A stretch of DNA of 22,654 bases from Sivonenia sp049582005. GTDB lineage: Bacteria > Cyanobacteriota > Cyanobacteriia > Gloeobacterales > PMM-0068. The DNA lies in contig JBAUTB010000267.1 in assembly GCA_049582005.1 (NCBI GenBank), positions 1-22,654 on the forward strand, given 5' to 3'. The notes below the pieces were generated by a model that saw only the letters and a program-made list of their open reading frames with translations, searched no databases and was not told the DNA's origin. The position numbers were made by a program, and so were the translations under genes. Positions within the stretch are counted from its first letter, which is position 1, and every line of letters starts with the position of its first letter. Shown here one piece after another: positions 13,409 through 21,334 of this stretch.

Positions 13409-16400
13409 TTATAATATCACACTCAATTGAGAACCTTCGTCTGTTTTAAGAACTTCAATTCTGGACTGAAATGCCTCTTTCAAGTCAGAAATATGTGTAA
13501 TAACTAAAATACAGGCAAAGTCTCTTGCTACTGTATTTATAGCACTGACTAATCGCTCTCGCCCTTCACTATCCTGGGTTCCAAACCCCTCATCAATAAT
13601 CAAGGTCTGGAGAGCTGCTCCGGCTCTGCGAGCGAGTAGTCGAGAAAGAGCCAAACGAATAGCAAAGTTGACCCGGAAAGCTTCTCCGCCTGAATAGGTT
13701 TCATAGGGTCGGGTCCCACGGGCATCGGCGATCAAGATATCTAAGGTATCGATCATTTTCTTCAATGTTTTAGCCGCTTTTTGGGTGACAAATTGTACGT
13801 GGAGCTGACTGTCTGTCAGGCGGGATAAAAGTCGGTTGGTTTCTTCTTCTAATTCAGGCAATACATTTTCAATAATGAGCGCTTGAATTCCATCTTTGCC
13901 AAAAGCCTTTGCCAACTCACGGTATACTCGCTGTTGATGCTGGTCCTCTTTAAGACGAGCTTTTTTCTCCACGACTGTGTTAGCTAAATCATCTAAGGTC
14001 TTGAGTGATTGCTCTAGGGCTCCTCGCTCGGCTATCCATTGTTCTTGGGACTCTCGATGTAGTCTAAGCTCCTGTTCAAGAGCTACTAATGCTTCGCTAG
14101 GGTCAGGAAAGTGAGCAAGATGTTCTGCGAGGTCTTTCTGCTGGGTTTCTAGGGCCTCCCGTTCTTGTTTATATCGGAGGACTCCATCTTCGAATTGAAG
14201 TAAAAGTTCTCTGTCTTTTGGAAATTCTGCTTTGCTTTGTGCCAAAGCTTGTTGCTTGAGCACCCAGTGCTGGTTTTCTTGGAGTTCTTGTTGAATTTGG
14301 CGATGGTACGTTTGGTTATAGCCAAGTTCTGTGAGTTGGTTATTCAACCGTTGCCATTTTTGTTGGTTTTCTTCGGCATAGGTTCTTGTGGCTAGTTGGG
14401 CTTCCAATCGTGCCAATTTTTCCTGGCTTGCCGGAAGTTCTGCCTCAATCCGCGCTATTTGTTTTTGAGCCGTGTTTAGCTCGGATACTTTAATATCAGC
14501 CCATCGCCAACGTTCTACTTCATCACGGGCAAGCGCATGGTCTTTCTCATCATAGTTAAGTTGTTGAAGTTCTTGATTAAGGTGCGCTAAATGGGTCCTT
14601 AATTCGTGGGCAAAATCTTGTCGCTCTAACTGAATAAGAATATTCTTCTCCTGGATTTTTAGTTCTTTAGCCTGTTGGTTACGCTCCTCTAGTGCTTGAA
14701 GCTGTTGTTCGAGTGTTCCTTTCTGTTGTAGAGAAGGTTCCAGAGCCTCCAATTCTTTTTTGACAAGACCGTACTCTTCTCGTAAAACTCGAATCTCGTG
14801 ATTTACCACACTGAGCTGATCTTCCAAAATAAGAAGATTATCATTGAGTTCTTGTTCTTCTTGTACATGACTTTCCTGAATAAGCAGTAAATGATCTTCA
14901 TGCAGCTCTTGTTTGCATAGAGGACATTGTGCATTAGGTTCTAAAAGTAGATTGCACTTATCTGCTAATTGTCTCAACTGAGTCTCACAATGATTTTTTT
15001 GTAGTTCCAATTGTTCTTTGAAAAGCTTTCTGTCTTGACCTTTGTCCAAAACTCGCTGTAAATAAACTTGCCTCTTTTGCAGAACAATAATGTGTTCTGT
15101 TACTCTTTCTAGCTGACGTTGGTAGAAACTCAGTTTAGAAAGCTCTCCTTGAATTTTCTGCCCTTCATAGCGAAGATGACTCGCTTGTGTTTCTAGCTTG
15201 GTTTGTTCTGCATAAATTTTTTGCTCGATAGGCTGCCTTTCGCGAATTCGGGGTGCTACTTGAGATTGGCAGGAATCGTATTGTTTGAGTTTCTCTTTAG
15301 CTTCAGCAAGATGAGCTAAAGCTTCTTCAATTTTAGGCTTCTGATTCAAAATTTGCTGATATTCATTCCGTTGCTTTTTTAGGTCTTCCGTTCGACTTTC
15401 TAAGGTCTTAACTTCAAATGCTAAGGCACTCCGTTCCTTTTCTATTTCTTCTTCTAAATATCTTTTCTTTTCTAGAAGATCCTGTTGTCTTTTAAATCGA
15501 TGATAGAGTTCTTGGTCTTCTTCTTGCAGCTTTTGATAGCTTGCACATCCTTCTAGGATGAGACCCTCTTGCTCTAGAACCTTGAGGTGTTGCGTAATCT
15601 TTTCCTGTTGGCGTTTATGTTGTGTAATTTCTCGTTCCAGGGTCGTACACAGATTCTGGAATTGTTGTATTCCTAACTTTTGCTGAGAAAGTAAGGTTTC
15701 TCGCTGATGCTTGAGCTTGGATAGTTGGGTTCCTTTCTGTTCGAGCTCCTGTTCCTTTTCGCGCCCAAGCTTCAAGGAGTGAGCGACTTCCAACTTGCGC
15801 TGTTCTATCTGGGGCCGTTTGCTTAACTCTATTTCAAGATATTCAATCTCTTCTTTAAGTGAACTACTGCTAAGTTTGAATTCTTTCTCCAGTTCTCGAG
15901 CCTGTTCCGCTAGCGCATCGTACTGACTTAAACGGAGAATTTCCGCTAGTACGCGCTTACGTTCGGCGGGTTTCTTAAGGGTGAATTCGTCTGCTCTACC
16001 CTGGCGCAGATAAGCACTATTGATGAAGGTTTCATAGTCCATCTTCAAAACTTGTTCAATAGCCTGCTGTGTCCCTTGTAGGGTGCGTTGGCTAATGGAA
16101 CGAAAATTATGCTCGCTATCCCCAATTTGGAACTCTAGGGCTCCTGTTTTATTTCTGGGGCGACTCCGCAAAACTCGATAAACGGTACCTTCGCACAAAA
16201 ATGTGATATCGACAGTGGCAGATTCGGTCCCCGAGCGGATTAAGTCATCGTCAGAAGATGCCCGGCACTTGCCCCATAGAGCCCAGGTCATAGACTCTAA
16301 TAAAGAGGATTTCCCTGCTCCATTGATTCCACAAATACAGGCTGTATGTAATCCTTGGAAGCTCAGCTCACAGGAACGATAGCTCAGAAAATTCTCGATA

Positions 16401-16420
16401 CGTAAATGGAGAGGGATCAT
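13409..16420 (-). CDS. sbcC: SbcC-like exonuclease subunit (Rad50 family SMC ATPase)
   Basis: The ATPase subunit of the SbcCD nuclease, which cleaves DNA hairpins and double-strand ends. The 1003-residue protein has the full Rad50 plan: Walker A GINGAGKSSLLES (about 33-45), an N-terminal coiled coil (about 170-490), the zinc hook CPLC (Cys499 and Cys502), a second coiled coil, the ABC signature YSGGEAFRVNFAI near 905 and Walker B TLIIDEGFG. The long coiled coils are rich in Gln and Glu. The ATG at 16420 starts the family's usual MIPLHLRIENFLSY. The SbcD nuclease gene is not in the window. An HspR-like gene follows on the same strand. Confidence 0.94.
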   Translation of the reverse strand: MIPLHLRIENFLSYRSCELSFQGLHTACICGINGAGKSSLLESMTWALWGKCRASSDDDLIRSGTESATVDITFLCEGTVYRVLRSRPRNKTGALEFQIGDSEHNFRSISQRTLQGTQQAIEQVLKMDYETFINSAYLRQGRADEFTLKKPAERKRVLAEILRLSQYDALAEQARELEKEFKLSSSSLKEEIEYLEIELSKRPQIEQRKLEVAHSLKLGREKEQELEQKGTQLSKLKHQRETLLSQQKLGIQQFQNLCTTLEREITQHKRQQEKITQHLKVLEQEGLILEGCASYQKLQEEDQELYHRFKRQQDLLEKKRYLEEEIEKERSALAFEVKTLESRTEDLKKQRNEYQQILNQKPKIEEALAHLAEAKEKLKQYDSCQSQVAPRIRERQPIEQKIYAEQTKLETQASHLRYEGQKIQGELSKLSFYQRQLERVTEHIIVLQKRQVYLQRVLDKGQDRKLFKEQLELQKNHCETQLRQLADKCNLLLEPNAQCPLCKQELHEDHLLLIQESHVQEEQELNDNLLILEDQLSVVNHEIRVLREEYGLVKKELEALEPSLQQKGTLEQQLQALEERNQQAKELKIQEKNILIQLERQDFAHELRTHLAHLNQELQQLNYDEKDHALARDEVERWRWADIKVSELNTAQKQIARIEAELPASQEKLARLEAQLATRTYAEENQQKWQRLNNQLTELGYNQTYHRQIQQELQENQHWVLKQQALAQSKAEFPKDRELLLQFEDGVLRYKQEREALETQQKDLAEHLAHFPDPSEALVALEQELRLHRESQEQWIAERGALEQSLKTLDDLANTVVEKKARLKEDQHQQRVYRELAKAFGKDGIQALIIENVLPELEEETNRLLSRLTDSQLHVQFVTQKAAKTLKKMIDTLDILIADARGTRPYETYSGGEAFRVNFAIRLALSRLLARRAGAALQTLIIDEGFGTQDSEGRERLVSAINTVARDFACILVITHISDLKEAFQSRIEVLKTDEGSQLSVIL

Positions 16421-16560
16421 GGGGAGGCAGCGCAGAACTAAGCTAACTAACGGGACAATTGTACACGTCTTGCTTATGCCTGAGTACTAAATAAAAGCCA
16501 TAGGCGTGGGAAAATACGAACAGAATTTAAACTCACCCATTGAATGGAGCTGTTTATCCC

Positions 16561-17055
16561 ATGAAACTTTGGACCCCCCTATTCGCTTTCGCTCTGTTTT
16601 TAGCCGTCTTGTCTCCACAAGGTCAGACTCAAACGCAATCTAAACCCGTTCAAAAACTTTATGATCGTGTCAACTTGGATGACCAAGACTTCTCTGGTCA
16701 AAACCTCGCTGGAACTACGTTTAAGCGGACGAATATGCGCAAGATGAATCTCAGCGGTGCCAATCTGTCAAAAGCTATTTTTGCACGAACCAATGTAGAA
16801 GATTCAGACCTGACCAATGCTAACTTACGCGGGGCTTTACTAGACCGAGCAAATTTCACCAACTCAAAGCTTACCAATGCTGATATGCGGGATGTTTTGG
16901 CCACAGGTTCTGTATTTAAAAATACGGATATCACAGGGGTAGATTTTACCAACGCGGTCCTTGACACGTTCCAAACTGCGGAATTTTGTCAACGCGCCAA
17001 GGGCGTAAACCCTATCACTAAGGTGGATACGCGCAAATCATTAGGGTGTAAATAA
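16561..17055 (+). CDS. Exported pentapeptide-repeat protein, TL15-like (copy 1)
   Basis: A signal peptide (MKLWTPLFAFALFLAVLSPQ) is followed by pentapeptide repeats of the A(N/D)LxX type from about residue 38 to 135 (for example ANLRGALLDRANFTNSKLTN), which fold into a right-handed quadrilateral beta helix. The C-terminus AKGVNPITKVDTRKSLGC, with a preceding FC, matches thylakoid-lumen pentapeptide proteins of the plant TL15 group; the two Cys may form a disulfide. The frame is open from a TTG at 16540, but the ATG at 16561 starts the signal peptide directly and is preferred. The role of these proteins in cyanobacteria and plants is not established. It is followed 25 bases later by a paralogue. 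Confidence 0.87.
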   Translation: MKLWTPLFAFALFLAVLSPQGQTQTQSKPVQKLYDRVNLDDQDFSGQNLAGTTFKRTNMRKMNLSGANLSKAIFARTNVEDSDLTNANLRGALLDRANFTNSKLTNADMRDVLATGSVFKNTDITGVDFTNAVLDTFQTAEFCQRAKGVNPITKVDTRKSLGCK

Positions 17056-17080
17056 AAAAATATACGGAGCATAGGAAACG

Positions 17081-17566
17081 GTGAAAGTTTTAATTCTTGG
17101 AATGGCTCTGTGTCTAGTCGTATTGGCTCCTGCTCAGGCTCAAACGGTCTATAAACCTGATGTCGCTAACTACAATGCCACGAACATCACGGGCAAAGAT
17201 TTTTCGGGAAAGAAAATGATTAAAGGTAGCTTTGTAAAAACCACCATGCGGAATATGAACTTGAAAGGTGCTGACATGAGCAAGTCAGTGATGAGTGGTG
17301 CTGATGTGACTGGTTCCGATTTGACGGGGGTCAATTTACGTGGGGCTCTGCTTGACCGTGTTAAGTTTATCAATGTCAAGCTTACCAATGCCAATCTAAG
17401 CTTGACTACCGCTACAGGCACTGTTTTTACAGGGTCAGATATCACGGGAGTGGATTTCACTGATGCGATTATTGATGGTGCAGAGGTTACGGCACTTTGT
17501 AAAAGAGCAAAAGGCGTGAATCCGGTTACAAAGGTGGATACCCGCAAGTCACTGGGCTGCCGTTAA
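17081..17566 (+). CDS. Exported pentapeptide-repeat protein, TL15-like (copy 2)
   Basis: A paralogue of the preceding gene: signal peptide MKVLILGMALCLVVLAPAQAQ, pentapeptide repeats (for example GADVTGSDLTGVNLRGALLD) and a nearly identical C-terminus AKGVNPVTKVDTRKSLGC. The shared blocks NLRGALLDR, FTGSDITGVDFT/FKNTDITGVDFT and the tail show tandem duplication, while the N-terminal repeats have diverged (more Lys and Met here). It starts with GTG at 17081, with AGGA four bases upstream. The gap to copy 1 is 25 bases, so the genes are probably co-transcribed. It is convergent with the CpcS-type lyase gene with 8 bases between stops. Likely periplasmic or lumenal. Confidence 0.87.
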   Translation: MKVLILGMALCLVVLAPAQAQTVYKPDVANYNATNITGKDFSGKKMIKGSFVKTTMRNMNLKGADMSKSVMSGADVTGSDLTGVNLRGALLDRVKFINVKLTNANLSLTTATGTVFTGSDITGVDFTDAIIDGAEVTALCKRAKGVNPVTKVDTRKSLGCR

Positions 17567-17574
17567 TTTCAAGA

Positions 17575-18123
17575 CTATACTCCTTGCTCTGCCTTGGCAG
17601 GTTCCGGAGGGAGGCGACGGATTTCCGAACAGAAAGTCGTTATGCTAAACCCTCCAGCGTGCTTTACAACCCCCGTACGCAGCCGTAAGTTGGCGCTAGC
17701 AAACCAAAGGCGTTCTTCTGATTTGGTGGCACTATATTCCGTGACCAGGGTCATGGATTCATCGGCATTCATCCGGTAACGGCCTGCGACGGGGACTGCT
17801 TCGGCATAGCCTTTATTACGGAGGATCAGCCCTGATAAAGGGTCGTCTTTATTCGGTACAGGGACTAGAAACGCCATGTTTTGATGGGTTTTTTCATCGA
17901 AGGCGGTCGTTCCAGTCCAAGTAACCTCTGCGCCCCCCGCTACACTGGCTGGGTCCACCTTATGAAGTTCGCAGACTGCGAGCACCTTGGGATGGTCTCG
18001 CTCATAGCAGGTAAAAGAGACTTCTGATTTTCCGGCTTCTTGCTTACGAGCGCCTAAATAATGACCGGTCCGGTGAGAAAACCAGTTGCCTTCGCTTTTT
18101 TTAAAAAATTCCATGACGTCCAT
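17575..18123 (-). CDS. CpcS/CpeS-family phycobiliprotein chromophore lyase
   Basis: A lipocalin-like lyase that attaches a bilin (phycocyanobilin or relative) to a Cys, usually Cys84, of phycobiliprotein subunits of the phycobilisome. Family hallmarks are present: MEFFKKSEGNWFSHRTGHYL at the start, AGRYRMNADESMTLVTEY, the ERLWFASANLRLRTGVV strand and FCSEIRR at the end. The GGAEVTWTGT segment also matches. The frame extends to a TTG at 18129; the ATG at 18123 is preferred because AGGGA lies 7 bases upstream, giving 182 residues. No phycobiliprotein genes are nearby. The gene shows that the organism makes phycobilisomes or related pigments. Confidence 0.9.
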   Translation of the reverse strand: MDVMEFFKKSEGNWFSHRTGHYLGARKQEAGKSEVSFTCYERDHPKVLAVCELHKVDPASVAGGAEVTWTGTTAFDEKTHQNMAFLVPVPNKDDPLSGLILRNKGYAEAVPVAGRYRMNADESMTLVTEYSATKSEERLWFASANLRLRTGVVKHAGGFSITTFCSEIRRLPPEPAKAEQGV

Positions 18124-18215
18124 GGTCAATTCCCTTATTCACATGAGATAAATCAATATAAAGGGCCATCTCTTCACACGCACAAAATCTGTGCTTCTTA
18201 GAGACGACCCCCATT

Positions 18216-18653
18216 TTATAGGCCTAGGTCTGCCAAAATGTCGCTGGCATGGGTATCTGTCTTCACCGTGTCATAGACTTTGGCAACCTTGCCCGTTCCA
18301 TCAATCACAAAAGTGACACGCTTAGCGTAGCCGCCGCCATCCACTCCATAGGCCTTAGCGATCGCTCCGTTGGTGTCTGCCAATAGAGGGAAGGGTAGAT
18401 TGAACTTCTCCGTAAATTTCTGGTGAGAAGCTACGTCGTCCATGCTGACCCCAAACACCGTAATGTCTTTGTTTTGGTAAGCACTGTAGTTATCCCGGAA
18501 GCTACACGCTTCCTTGGTACAGCCTGGGGTATCGTCCTTCGGATAAAAGTATAGGATTACGGTTTTGCCCGCATAGTTCTCCAAGGAAACTGTCTTGCCA
18601 CTCGTATCCTGTGTCGTAAAGGTTGGGGCTTTGGTGCCCACAGCTAAACTCAT
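18216..18653 (-). CDS. bcp: Atypical 2-Cys peroxiredoxin, PrxQ/Bcp type
   Basis: A 145-residue thiol peroxidase reducing H2O2 and organic hydroperoxides with electrons from thioredoxin. The peroxidatic Cys45 is in TPGCTKEAC and the resolving Cys50 five residues later, the spacing of the PrxQ/Bcp class. FYPKDDTPGC and the GVSMDDVASHQKF segment are typical, and the length is normal. It starts at ATG 18653. The cpcS-type gene lies downstream on the same strand after a 92-base gap, so co-transcription is possible but not evident. In cyanobacteria PrxQ is tied to the photosynthetic thioredoxin system. Confidence 0.95.
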   Translation of the reverse strand: MSLAVGTKAPTFTTQDTSGKTVSLENYAGKTVILYFYPKDDTPGCTKEACSFRDNYSAYQNKDITVFGVSMDDVASHQKFTEKFNLPFPLLADTNGAIAKAYGVDGGGYAKRVTFVIDGTGKVAKVYDTVKTDTHASDILADLGL

Positions 18654-18768
18654 AAGGTTTCTCCCTAAGTGCGTTCATTTTCACTCTTGCCATGCTACCG
18701 CGTGCCCGTAGTCGGAGCGGTAGGAATCTTTCTTAAGTCTGCATCCAAATCAGGGGCGGGTACGTAAT

Positions 18769-19431
18769 ATGAGACACAAGGCCCCTAGGTTCCCTCTTAG
18801 ACAACCAATAAAGACTCTCCCTATGACTACTGCAAAAGTTAACAGTGTCGCAAAACGTGCCAGCGGGTTTCAGCAAGCGTTGGCTGCCAAGATTTTTCAT
18901 TGGGTTAATATCATCAGCGTCTTTTCGATGATGGGCAGTGGTTTACAAATTTACAATGCTAATCCTGTCTTTGGAGGACGAGCCGGTTTTCACTTTCCCT
19001 CGGAACTCTTGCTCGGTGGCTGGCTGGCTGGCGGGAGGCATTGGCACTTCTTTTTTATGTGGTTTTTTGGGCTGAATCTTCTGTGGTATGGAATTTATAT
19101 CTTTGTTACCAAACGCTGGAAGAATCGCTATGTGGGCAGTAAGGATATAAAAGCTATCCGTGAATCTAGTAATCAAAAACGTAGAAACTATGCATTTCAT
19201 CGGATTGTTTATACTTCTATGATTCCGATACTATTACTGGCCTTGTTAACAGGACTGGGAATGTTTAAGCCTGTTCAGTTTGACTGGATTTTAGCAATTT
19301 TTGGGAGTTGGGAAGCACTCCGAATCGTGCACTTTGTTTCCGTTCCACTCTTTCTTATTCTGACAATATTACATTCTCTAATGGCCCTGAAAGTAGGAGA
19401 ATGGAAATTGGTTCGCTCCATGTTTACCTAG
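18769..19431 (+). CDS. Cytochrome b561-like di-haem membrane protein
   Basis: A membrane protein with about four helices, resembling the haem-binding cytochrome b subunits of hydrogenase, formate dehydrogenase or cytochrome b561 type. Candidate haem ligands are His44 (helix 1), His91 or His93 (HWHF before helix 2), His144 and the pair His188 and His202 in the last helix, 14 residues apart. The ATG at 18769 gives 220 residues; an ATG at 18823 would remove 18 residues with no predicted structure, and neither has a convincing ribosome-binding site. It starts a two-gene unit with the MsrP-like lipoprotein 8 bases downstream, which suggests it passes electrons to that enzyme. Confidence 0.8.
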   Translation: MRHKAPRFPLRQPIKTLPMTTAKVNSVAKRASGFQQALAAKIFHWVNIISVFSMMGSGLQIYNANPVFGGRAGFHFPSELLLGGWLAGGRHWHFFFMWFFGLNLLWYGIYIFVTKRWKNRYVGSKDIKAIRESSNQKRRNYAFHRIVYTSMIPILLLALLTGLGMFKPVQFDWILAIFGSWEALRIVHFVSVPLFLILTILHSLMALKVGEWKLVRSMFT

Positions 19432-19439
19432 GTTTTCTT

Positions 19440-20183
19440 ATGTCAGATCTAATGAGGACTCGTCGTAGCTTTTTGACCCTTAGCGGTATGGGTTTGCTCC
19501 TTGCTGGCTGTGGCAGAGGGGAGATTCAAGGAAATATTGAAAATACATTATATACCCTGTCTGATCCCCTAAACCGCACCTTTGAACAGTTAATTTTCAG
19601 TCCTGCAAAATTAGCACAGGAGTTTCGTGCGGACGAAGTAAATCCTGAATCACTGCTGATTAATACCGCAGAGGATAACACTCCTACAATTGATTTTGAT
19701 CAGTACCGTTTAACCGTCAATGGACTGGTTAAAAATCCTCTGAGCTTGAGTCTCAGAGATATTCGAGCGCTACCCTATAAGTCCACCACTATCCGTCATA
19801 TTTGTGTGGAAGGTTGGGCTGCGATCACTCAATGGGGGGGGGTTCCCCTCGTTGAAGTGCTCAAAAAAGCTCAGCCCACCTCAGATGCACGGTATGTATT
19901 TTTTCGGTCTGCTAATGGTTTTGTAAACGACCAAGGTCGGCGCTATGGCTACTATGAAACCTGGGATATGGCTTCTTGTGTCCACCCTCAGACCTTGCTG
20001 GCCTATGAAAAAAACAAAAAGCCGCTCCCCATCAATAATGGTGCTCCAATTCGATTGGCTTCTCCAATTAAATTAGGCTACAAACAGATTAAATGGGTGA
20101 CCGAAATCATGCTGGTCGCGACTATTCCGACACAGGCAGGATATTGGGTGGACTTAGGATACGAGTGGTATGGTGGAATTTGA
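19440..20183 (+). CDS. Molybdopterin oxidoreductase (MsrP/sulfite oxidase family), Tat lipoprotein
   Basis: A 247-residue oxidoreductase of the sulfite oxidase fold binding molybdenum-molybdopterin. The N-terminus TRRSFLTLSG is a Tat motif, followed by a hydrophobic core and the lipobox LLAGC (Cys24), so the enzyme should be folded with cofactor, exported and lipid-anchored. RHICVEGW (119-126) provides the Mo-ligand Cys122, and PINNGAPIRLASPIKLGYK matches the cofactor-binding region of YedY/MsrP. MsrP reduces methionine sulfoxide in periplasmic proteins, using a membrane haem partner; the upstream cytochrome b could serve that role, though it is not obviously MsrQ. The frame extends to 19308, but the ATG at 19440 is the signal-peptide start. 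Confidence 0.88.
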   Translation: MSDLMRTRRSFLTLSGMGLLLAGCGRGEIQGNIENTLYTLSDPLNRTFEQLIFSPAKLAQEFRADEVNPESLLINTAEDNTPTIDFDQYRLTVNGLVKNPLSLSLRDIRALPYKSTTIRHICVEGWAAITQWGGVPLVEVLKKAQPTSDARYVFFRSANGFVNDQGRRYGYYETWDMASCVHPQTLLAYEKNKKPLPINNGAPIRLASPIKLGYKQIKWVTEIMLVATIPTQAGYWVDLGYEWYGGI

Positions 20184-20248
20184 CCAATCAGAAGTAATGG
20201 CTTAGTCCTAAATGGCCTGGACAAATATAAGGTGTACTCTTTGCAGAT

Positions 20249-21220
20249 TTAAAAAACGCGCTTTAGTACATAATCTGTCAGGTCAATCATGGCTTGACGG
20301 GCTGGGGAAGCAGGGAATTTTTCAACGGCCAGAATGGCGTGCTTGATATGTTGGTGTGCTAACTCTTTGGTGCGGATCAGACCCTGACTTTTCTTTACCC
20401 AAGCAAGTGCTTGTTCAATATCTCCATCTTGTTTGAATTCTCTCTGAATTAGGGCGGATAATTCTGGAAATTCCTCAAGGGCAAAGAGCACAGGGGCAGT
20501 GATATGACCTTGACGCAAATCGGACGCAGCTGGTTTACCCAGAGTTTCCGTGGAACTGGTGAAATCTAGCAGGTCGTCTACCACCTGGAAAGCGATGCCT
20601 ACATGGCGACCGTAGTTATAGGCAGCCTCACACAATTCTTCAGGCATATCGCTTAACACGGCTGCGGCGCGACAGCTGTTTGCCATGAGGGAAGCTGTTT
20701 TGTAAAAACTTTTTTCGATATATTCGTCAAAGGCTAGGGTGCTATCGAAATGATTTTTAATTTGGAGCATTTCACCTTCCGCAAGGTGGTCAATCACCGT
20801 AGCCAAGAGTTCTACCACTTCTAAGCTGCCCAAACGGGCAAGATAGATAGAAGATTTGGCAAAAAGGAAATCTCCTGCCAGCACTGCAACTTTGTTGCCG
20901 AACAAAGAATTAACTGTTTCTGCACCCCGACGCACATCGGCTACATCAATTACGTCGTCATGAACGAGAGAAGCCGTATGGATCATTTCGGTGATTTCGG
21001 CTAAACGACGATGCTTTTCTGTGGGTTCCCCGCTGGGCGAAGTCGCTCGCGCCATCAACAGAACCAGCGCCGGACGGATCCGCTTACCCCCAGCTTCAAA
21101 AAGATATTCTGCTGCCAAGCGAAGGACTTGGTGCTTAGCCCCGACAAGGTTTTTTACATTTTCTGTGAGCTGATTGAGGTCTTGTTCAACCAAATCGAAA
21201 AAGCTAGCAACTGAAACCAT
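20249..21220 (-). CDS. sds: Long-chain polyprenyl diphosphate synthase, solanesyl type
   Basis: A trans-prenyltransferase that condenses isopentenyl diphosphate onto allylic diphosphates to make the side chain of plastoquinone. The first Asp-rich motif DDVID (88-92) and the second DDLLD (215-219) are intact, as are GGKRIRP (44-50) and the KTASLM region (174-179). The residues four and five before the first motif are Ser84 and Ala83, small side chains that allow long products, in line with solanesyl (C45) synthases. The 323-residue length is normal. GGAG lies five bases before the ATG at 21220. The exact chain length cannot be read from sequence. Confidence 0.92.
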   Translation of the reverse strand: MVSVASFFDLVEQDLNQLTENVKNLVGAKHQVLRLAAEYLFEAGGKRIRPALVLLMARATSPSGEPTEKHRRLAEITEMIHTASLVHDDVIDVADVRRGAETVNSLFGNKVAVLAGDFLFAKSSIYLARLGSLEVVELLATVIDHLAEGEMLQIKNHFDSTLAFDEYIEKSFYKTASLMANSCRAAAVLSDMPEELCEAAYNYGRHVGIAFQVVDDLLDFTSSTETLGKPAASDLRQGHITAPVLFALEEFPELSALIQREFKQDGDIEQALAWVKKSQGLIRTKELAHQHIKHAILAVEKFPASPARQAMIDLTDYVLKRVF

Positions 21221-21308
21221 GAGGGCTCCGCAGACGGCAGATTAAGAAACGTTACGTCTCTTTGTATATTGTAGGCTTCTTGCATCAATGTGCGGCTTTA
21301 TTAAGCAA

Positions 21309-21334
21309 AAGGTTCTCTATTAAGGTTCTCTATT
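21309..21334 (+). repeat. Tandem AAGGTTCTCTATT duplication
   Basis: Two adjacent perfect 13-base copies (21309-21321 and 21322-21334) lie at the 3' edge of the aminotransferase gene; the last base belongs to its stop codon. It looks like a recent slippage duplication. Confidence 0.6.

Noticed and set aside
13422..13431. CTCAATTGAG palindrome as an HspR (HAIR) site
   Set aside because: It lies inside the last codons of sbcC, is short and lacks the HAIR spacing.
19308..19439. N-terminal extension of the molybdoenzyme
   Set aside because: This part overlaps the cytochrome gene in another frame; the Tat signal begins directly at the ATG at 19440.
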